The notes below the pieces were generated by a model. The model made no database searches. It was not told the origin of the DNA and was given only the letters and a program-made list of their open reading frames with translations. A DNA stretch of 64,000 nt, taken from Kosakonia sp. H02 (GTDB lineage: Bacteria > Pseudomonadota > Gammaproteobacteria > Enterobacterales > Enterobacteriaceae). This document shows positions 57,960 through 64,000 of the stretch, piece by piece (the stretch's first letter is position 1; each line of letters opens with the position of its first letter). Position numbers and translations under genes: made by a program. Location: contig CP131915.1 in NCBI GenBank assembly GCA_030704225.1, positions 4,216,001 to 4,280,000 of the forward strand, read 5' to 3'.

Positions 57960-59645
57960 TTAAGGCAACAATGTCGCATGCGACGGCTGGCGGGGAACGT
58001 AAAACGCGATCTCTGTTCCTGGCGTAAGGCGGCGAATATGCAGCCCTTCGCCGTAGAGCAATTTCACCCGTTGGTGAACATTCAGCAGGCCAATCTTATT
58101 GCCCGGCATTTCGTCTGCTTCGACACGGGCGATCATTTCAGGCGCTATGCCGTTACCGGTGTCGCGCACGGCGATGCGCACGCGGTTGCCGCACTCCTCA
58201 ACGCTGATGGTGACCACGCCTTTGCCTTTGCACGGCTGAATACCATGCACAATGGCATTTTCGACCAGCGGCTGGATAAGGAGGCTTGGGATCACGCAAC
58301 TGACTTCTTCATCAATGTCATAAATCACCGTCAACCTATCGCCAAACCGCGCCTGCTCAATGGCGATATAGTCCTTGATTTGGTACAGCTCTTTTTTAAT
58401 GTCGATCTGCTCATCGTCTTTTAATTCAATGTTGTAACGCAGGTAGCGCGACAAATTGAAAATCAGTTGCCGCGCGGTATCCGGGTTCAGGCGAATAGAT
58501 GATGAGATAGCATTCAGGGCATTGAACAGGAAATGGGGATTGATTTTGCTTTGCAGCGCGCGCAGTTCGGCTTTATTGGCCATTTCCCGCAACTGCTCAG
58601 CGCGGGAAACTTCCAGTTGCGTCGAAATAATCTGCGATAAGCCAACCGCCATCTCCTGTAACGAAGAGGTGATTTTATGCGCGTGGCAGTAGTAGATTTT
58701 TAGCGTGCCGGTCACAATGCTCTGCTCGCGCAGCGGGATCACCAGCATCGAGTGGATTTCCGGCGTGCGGTGCGCTTCATCATTGTTTTTAATAATGATC
58801 TCGCCAGTGTTGATCGCCTGGCGCGTGGTGGGGCTAATAATATCATCGCTGTCGAGATAGTTATTTTCGCCGACGCCCACGTACGCCAGCACATGGTCGA
58901 CATTGGTAATTGCCACCGCATCGGCATCAATATCCCGGCGAATGATGTCGCATACCTGGCGCAGGGACTCGCTGTTTACGTTACGAAAAAGCGGCAGGGT
59001 TTTATTGGCAATATTCAGCGCCAGTTTGGCCTGGCGACCCGCAATGGCCTCTTTTTCCCCTTCCACGCTTTGCACCAGCAGCACGATAAAACCGATACAC
59101 ACGGTGCCGAGGATCATCGGTGCGCCGATTTTCGACACAATATCCAGCCCCAGCGCGGTAGTTGGTGCCCATACCACTACCAGCAGCATGGTCAGACTTT
59201 CGCAAATCATCCCGCCGATAATGCCCGCGCGCCAGTGCTGCGCTTTAGGAACTTTTCGATTAATCACGCCGGACATTACCCCGGCAATAATGCTGGTGAT
59301 AAAACAGGGAATCGCCGTCACACCGCCAATATCGATCAAATAACGGTGCGTGCCGGCAATAATCCCCGTGATAATGCCGACCCATGGGCCGAACAAGATA
59401 CCGCCGGACATCACCGCAATAATCCGCACATTGACCAGCGAGCCTTCAACCGGCACGCCGGACCAGGTGCTGAACAGCGCAAACAGGGAAAAGATGGCCG
59501 TTACGCCCAGTAACTCTTTGGTTGAATGGGCCGTTTTATGCAGCAGCTCGCGAAACAGGCGGATGCGAATCAAAAAAAACAGACAAATCAGCATCAACGC
59601 CGCGCGGTCGAAAACCGCCAGCAGCATATCGAATATTTCGTGCAC
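57960..59645 (-). CDS. ypdA: LytS-type sensor histidine kinase YpdA
   Basis: Membrane kinase of 561 aa: 5TMR_LYT sensor with about six helices (residues 1-195), a GAF-like domain (about 220-345), then His_kinase/HATPase with phospho-acceptor His371 in [12 protein letters not shown] and the ATP site ([23 protein letters not shown]). Pairs with YpdB. The ypdC regulator that follows ypdB in E. coli is absent; glk is here instead. Confidence 0.95.
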   Translation of the reverse strand: MHEIFDMLLAVFDRAALMLICLFFLIRIRLFRELLHKTAHSTKELLGVTAIFSLFALFSTWSGVPVEGSLVNVRIIAVMSGGILFGPWVGIITGIIAGTHRYLIDIGGVTAIPCFITSIIAGVMSGVINRKVPKAQHWRAGIIGGMICESLTMLLVVVWAPTTALGLDIVSKIGAPMILGTVCIGFIVLLVQSVEGEKEAIAGRQAKLALNIANKTLPLFRNVNSESLRQVCDIIRRDIDADAVAITNVDHVLAYVGVGENNYLDSDDIISPTTRQAINTGEIIIKNNDEAHRTPEIHSMLVIPLREQSIVTGTLKIYYCHAHKITSSLQEMAVGLSQIISTQLEVSRAEQLREMANKAELRALQSKINPHFLFNALNAISSSIRLNPDTARQLIFNLSRYLRYNIELKDDEQIDIKKELYQIKDYIAIEQARFGDRLTVIYDIDEEVSCVIPSLLIQPLVENAIVHGIQPCKGKGVVTISVEECGNRVRIAVRDTGNGIAPEMIARVEADEMPGNKIGLLNVHQRVKLLYGEGLHIRRLTPGTEIAFYVPRQPSHATLLP

Positions 59646-60034
59646 GAAGGACTCATGTGATAGACATCAAAAAGCTATGATAAAAAACCCGGACGCATAT
59701 GACCAGACATCGTATTGATTAGATGAATGAGGAAAAACCACTTTTCCAAAAGGGGATTGAAAAGCGCCGAAAGAACTGCTGCACGCTCCGGCAATTCACG
59801 CTTTTGTAACGTAATTTTATTTTTATCATATTGTTAAATTAAAGGGTGAATTTAGCCGTTAAGGTAAACTTCATTGTTCCCTTTTTAAAATTACACTTCC
59901 TCTTTTAGGCCAGTGCATTATTTTTCCTTTTCCCTCTCGACAGCAGGAAATTTTTCGGGCTATGTTCTAAACACGCTGCACAAGCAGCGACGTCGCTCGG
60001 ACGGTCCGGGCGCTAACGTTACTCCGAGGAATCT
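59646..60034. other. ypdA-alaC divergent region
   Basis: Non-coding, with an AT-rich middle (59810-59900). It should contain both promoters; none is assigned. The alaC ribosome site GAGGAA is at 60025-60030. Confidence 0.45.
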
Positions 60035-61273
60035 ATGGCTGACTTCAGTCCTGAACGTCGTTTTACGCGTATCGATCGTCTTCCCCCTTACGTTTTTAAT
60101 ATCACCGCCGAACTGAAAATGGCTGCGCGACGTCGCGGCGAAGACATTATCGATTTCAGTATGGGCAACCCCGATGGCGCGACTCCGCCGCATATTGTCG
60201 AAAAACTCTGCACCGTGGCGCAACGCCCCGATACGCACGGCTATTCGACTTCGCGTGGCATTCCGCGTCTGCGCCGGGCTATTTCCCGTTGGTATCAGGA
60301 CCGCTATCAGGTGGATATCGACCCGGAAACCGAAGCCATTGTCACCATTGGCTCGAAAGAGGGGCTGGCGCATCTGATGCTGGCGACGCTGGATCATGGC
60401 GATACCGTACTGGTGCCGAACCCGAGCTACCCGATCCATATTTATGGCGCAGTGATCGCCGGAGCGCAGGTGCGATCCGTGCCGCTGGTGGAAGGCGTGG
60501 ATTTCTTCAATGAGCTGGAGCGCGCGATCCGCGAAAGTTATCCGAAGCCAAAAATGATGATTCTCGGCTTCCCGTCGAACCCGACTGCACAATGCGTGGA
60601 ACTGGAGTTCTTCGAGAAAGTGGTGGCGCTGGCGAAGCGCTACGATGTGCTGGTGGTGCACGATCTGGCTTACGCCGACATCGTTTACGACGGCTGGAAA
60701 GCACCGTCGATTATGCAGGTGCCGGGCGCGCGCGATGTTGCCGTCGAGTTCTTTACTCTGTCAAAAAGTTACAACATGGCGGGCTGGCGTATTGGTTTTA
60801 TGGTCGGCAACCGGACGCTGGTCAATGCGCTGGCGCGTATCAAAAGCTACCACGATTACGGCACGTTCACCCCGTTGCAGGTGGCGGCCATTGCCGCGCT
60901 GGAAGGGGATCAGCAGTGCGTGCGCGATATCGCCGCGCAGTACAAACGCCGCCGCGATGTGCTGGTAAAAGGGCTGCACGAAGCGGGCTGGATGGTCGAA
61001 ATGCCGAAAGCGTCGATGTACGTATGGGCAAAAATCCCGGAGCCTTACGCCGCAATGGGGTCGCTGGAGTTTGCCAAAAAGTTACTGAAGGAAGCTAAAG
61101 TCTGTGTTTCGCCCGGTATCGGTTTTGGTGATTATGGCGATACGCATGTGCGTTTTGCGCTGATTGAAAACCGCGATCGCATTCGCCAGGCGGTACGGGG
61201 CATTAAGAGTATGTTCCGTGCCGACGGTTTATTACCTGTCGTGCAGAAGAGCGCTGCGGAAAATATCGAATAA
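60035..61273 (+). CDS. alaC: Glutamate-pyruvate aminotransferase AlaC
   Basis: PLP-dependent class I aminotransferase of 412 aa making alanine from pyruvate and glutamate. PLP-lysine Lys244 in [15 protein letters not shown], cofactor contacts in [19 protein letters not shown] and [12 protein letters not shown]. Full length. In E. coli it also adjoins ypdA; downstream synteny breaks immediately after it. Confidence 0.96.
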   Translation: MADFSPERRFTRIDRLPPYVFNITAELKMAARRRGEDIIDFSMGNPDGATPPHIVEKLCTVAQRPDTHGYSTSRGIPRLRRAISRWYQDRYQVDIDPETEAIVTIGSKEGLAHLMLATLDHGDTVLVPNPSYPIHIYGAVIAGAQVRSVPLVEGVDFFNELERAIRESYPKPKMMILGFPSNPTAQCVELEFFEKVVALAKRYDVLVVHDLAYADIVYDGWKAPSIMQVPGARDVAVEFFTLSKSYNMAGWRIGFMVGNRTLVNALARIKSYHDYGTFTPLQVAAIAALEGDQQCVRDIAAQYKRRRDVLVKGLHEAGWMVEMPKASMYVWAKIPEPYAAMGSLEFAKKLLKEAKVCVSPGIGFGDYGDTHVRFALIENRDRIRQAVRGIKSMFRADGLLPVVQKSAAENIE

Positions 61274-61330
61274 TAAAAAAGGAGCCGAAAGGCTAATGCC
61301 GGTCACTTAAGGTGACCGGCATTGTTTTTT
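61274..61330. terminator. Two-way hairpin terminator at junction 2
   Basis: A perfect 12-bp palindrome AATGCCGGTCAC / GTGACCGGCATT (loop TTAAG, 61295-61323) is followed by seven-base GTTTTTT for plus-strand alaC. On the minus strand a second hairpin AGCC-TTTC-GGCT followed by CCTTTTTT ends transcription from the rrn promoter to the right. The palindrome starts TAATGCCGGTCACTTAAG, which resembles an IS4-type end, and the tail resembles junction 1. Confidence 0.7.
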
Positions 61331-61470
61331 AAGGCTTTCCTCTTTCAGAGTCAACCCTGAATTTCAGGATTTTTTCTCTTCAACCGACCCGGCTGCTTGT
61401 GTGAAGTGATTCACATCTGCCGTGTCGATGGAGGCGCATTATAGGGAGTTCTCCGCACCCCGCAATAGAA
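61331..61470 (-). promoter_or_regulatory. Orphan ribosomal RNA operon promoter (rrn P1, partial P2)
   Basis: On the minus strand: P1 -35 TTGCGG (61460-61465), 16 bases, -10 TATAAT (61438-61443), with CTCCC before the -10 and GCGCCTCC discriminator, the exact form of enterobacterial rrn P1. About 80 bases on comes the P2 -35 TTGACT (61349-61354) and its spacer. The homology stops just at the P2 -10. No leader, 16S, 23S or 5S follows. In E. coli rrnE lies here, divergent from purH. Confidence 0.85.
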
Positions 61471-61582
61471 AAATGACATAAAAATGACTGACTGCTGCAT
61501 TCCACAGCAAAACACGCCCTTATACCTGATTACGCACAGACTTATCCACAATCCGCCAAAAGTACAAAAATTCGCGAGCACC

Positions 61583-61598
61583 GCGCAAACGTTTTCGT
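61583..61598 (+). promoter_or_regulatory. PurR box and promoter of purHD
   Basis: GCGCAAACGTTTTCGT matches the PurR operator ACGCAAACGTTTNCGT at 15 of 16 positions. A -10-like TACAAT follows at 61599-61604. Purine repression of purHD is known in E. coli with the same site. Confidence 0.88.
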
Positions 61599-61717
61599 TA
61601 CAATGCCCGCGCAAAAATAACCAGTCCCGTCTGGGGTATTAGCTGAGTTTTTGCATTATAAAAGGTGCCAAAGCTCAGCTAACACTCTCTGTTCAAGTCA
61701 AATCCAGGGGATTTACC

Positions 61718-63307
61718 ATGCAACAACGTCGTCCAGTCCGCCGCGCACTGCTCAGTGTTTCTGACAAGGCCGGTATTGTCGAATTCGCACAGGCGCTCTC
61801 TCAGCGTGGCGTAGAACTGCTCTCTACCGGCGGAACCGCGCGTCTGCTGGCAGATAAAGGTCTGCCGGTGACCGAAGTCTCCGACTACACCGGTTTCCCG
61901 GAAATGATGGATGGACGTGTTAAAACCCTGCACCCGAAAGTGCACGGCGGCATTCTTGGCCGCCGCGGTCAGGATGACGCAATCATGGCGCAGCACGCTA
62001 TCGCGCCGATTGATATGGTGGTTGTTAACCTTTATCCGTTCGCCCAAACCGTCGCTCGAGAAGGCTGCTCGCTGGAAGATGCGGTTGAAAACATCGATAT
62101 CGGCGGCCCGACCATGGTGCGCTCCGCCGCGAAGAATCACAAAGATGTCGCTATCGTTGTAAAGAGCAGCGACTACAGCGCCATTATTAATGAGATGGAT
62201 GCTAACGAAGGTTCGCTAACGCTGGAGACCCGTTTCGATCTGGCTATTAAAGCCTTCGAACACACCGCGGCTTACGACAGCATGATCGCCAACTACTTCG
62301 GCAGCCTGGTTCCGGCCTATCACGGCGAGAGCAAAGAGCCTGCTGGCCGCTTCCCGCGCACTCTGAACCTGAACTTCATCAAGAAGCAGGATATGCGCTA
62401 CGGCGAAAACAGCCACCAGCAAGCTGCCTTCTATATAGAAGAAGAGGTAAAAGAAGCCTCCGTTGCCACCGCGCAGCAGCTGCAAGGCAAGGCACTCTCT
62501 TATAACAACATTGCTGATACCGATGCAGCACTGGAGTGCGTGAAAACGTTCAACGAACCGGCTTGCGTGATTGTGAAGCACGCCAACCCGTGCGGCGTTG
62601 CGGTCAGTGGTTCGATTCTGGATGCTTACGATCGCGCTTACAAAACCGACCCGACTTCCGCATTCGGCGGCATTATTGCTTTCAACCGTGAACTGGATGC
62701 CGCCACTGCGCAGGCGATTATCTCCCGTCAGTTTGTTGAAGTGATCATTGCCCCGTCTGCCACCGAAGACGCGCTGAAAATCACCGCAGCCAAGCAGAAT
62801 GTCCGCGTACTGGTGTGTGGCGAATGGGCGCAGCGTGTTCCGGGTCTGGATTTCAAACGCGTGAATGGCGGCCTGCTGGTTCAGGATCGTGACCTGGGCA
62901 TGGTGACGGCAAATGAACTGCGCGTGGTCAGCAAGCGCCAGCCCACTGAGCAAGAGCTGCGTGATGCGCTGTTCTGCTGGAAAGTCGCGAAATTCGTGAA
63001 ATCCAACGCCATTGTGTATGCGAAAGAGAACATGACTATCGGTATTGGCGCAGGCCAGATGAGCCGCGTTTATTCCGCAAAAATTGCCGGGATCAAAGCC
63101 AGTGACGAAGGCCTGGAAGTGAAAGGTTCGGCAATGGCCTCTGACGCCTTCTTCCCGTTCCGCGACGGTATTGACGCAGCCGCAGCCGTTGGCGTGACCT
63201 GCGTTATCCAGCCTGGCGGTTCCATCCGCGATGACGAAGTGATTGCGGCTGCCGACGAGCACGGCATTGCAATGATCTTCACCGACATGCGTCACTTCCG
63301 CCATTAA
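61718..63307 (+). CDS. purH: Bifunctional AICAR transformylase / IMP cyclohydrolase
   Basis: Last two steps of IMP synthesis, 529 aa. The N-terminal IMP cyclohydrolase domain (residues 1 to about 200) contains [23 protein letters not shown] and NLYPF. The C-terminal AICAR transformylase domain contains KHANPCGVA (the catalytic Lys-His) and [14 protein letters not shown]. purD begins 15 bases downstream. Confidence 0.98.
   Translation: MQQRRPVRRALLSVSDKAGIVEFAQALSQRGVELLSTGGTARLLADKGLPVTEVSDYTGFPEMMDGRVKTLHPKVHGGILGRRGQDDAIMAQHAIAPIDMVVVNLYPFAQTVAREGCSLEDAVENIDIGGPTMVRSAAKNHKDVAIVVKSSDYSAIINEMDANEGSLTLETRFDLAIKAFEHTAAYDSMIANYFGSLVPAYHGESKEPAGRFPRTLNLNFIKKQDMRYGENSHQQAAFYIEEEVKEASVATAQQLQGKALSYNNIADTDAALECVKTFNEPACVIVKHANPCGVAVSGSILDAYDRAYKTDPTSAFGGIIAFNRELDAATAQAIISRQFVEVIIAPSATEDALKITAAKQNVRVLVCGEWAQRVPGLDFKRVNGGLLVQDRDLGMVTANELRVVSKRQPTEQELRDALFCWKVAKFVKSNAIVYAKENMTIGIGAGQMSRVYSAKIAGIKASDEGLEVKGSAMASDAFFPFRDGIDAAAAVGVTCVIQPGGSIRDDEVIAAADEHGIAMIFTDMRHFRH

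Positions 63308-64000
<693 letters not shown>

Noticed and set aside
62216..63304. 362-codon open frame antisense to purH
   Set aside because: Shadow of a housekeeping gene with strong codon bias.

Overview
The window is chromosomal DNA from a member of the Enterobacteriaceae. Gene content and protein sequences (aaeB, yhcO/yhcN, argR, mdh, degS/degQ, rplM-rpsI, sspAB, gltX, nupC, mntH, glk, alaC, purHD) are close to E. coli. A ramR-romA-ramA locus, a choline-O-sulfate cluster and an S6 autotransporter point to the Klebsiella/Enterobacter/Kosakonia/Citrobacter group rather than E. coli. The genus cannot be fixed from the sequence alone.

Layout. (1) 1-16980: a 70-73 min-type block (aaeB 3' end, an inserted GabD-type dehydrogenase, yhcO, a SPATE-type autotransporter protease, two tandem yhcN paralogues, argR/mdh divergent, degS-degQ, zapG, zapE, rplM-rpsI, sspA-sspB). 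(2) 17007-17155: a junction where a tRNA-Val promoter and the first 41 nt of the tRNA are fused to an IS4-like end and a terminator. (3) 17367-18782: gltX. (4) 18843-47924: an accessory-rich block built around genes that cluster elsewhere in E. coli and Salmonella (ybdJ, ybdK, pheP, ybdF, ramR-romA-ramA). Interspersed are an Frm2-type nitroreductase, a NIT-domain chemoreceptor, a MocR-controlled amino-acid ABC transporter, a HigBA-type toxin-antitoxin pair, a sulfonate/taurine-type ABC transporter, a choline-sulfate uptake and hydrolysis cluster, a Fur-box-associated YncE-like/TonB-receptor pair, and an MFS/XRE divergon. (5) 47923-61273: yfeD, yfeC, four identical tRNA-Ala genes, pdeA, nupC, mntH, ypeC, an aldo-keto reductase, glk, ypdB-ypdA and alaC, in E. 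coli-like order. (6) 61274-61470: a second junction with a ribosomal RNA P1 promoter but no rRNA genes behind it. (7) 61718-64000: purH and the start of purD, which runs off the window.

How genes work together. The choline-sulfate cluster is self-contained: ChoXWV imports the ester or choline, BetC hydrolyses it, and a LysR protein lies between the two arms. RamR represses romA-ramA from a recognisable operator, and RamA would activate efflux genes elsewhere. Fur/MntR-like sites precede mntH, and a Fur-like site precedes the YncE-like/receptor pair. 

The strongest oddities are the two junctions. Each has a very strong stable-RNA promoter that has lost its RNA genes and now reads into a hairpin terminator, the tails of the two junctions resemble each other, and they bracket the displaced gltX-alaC block. 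This is either an unusual rearrangement creating two short orphan transcripts, or an assembly collapse at repeated RNA loci. The sequence alone cannot decide. I found no CRISPR array, prophage or complete insertion sequence.
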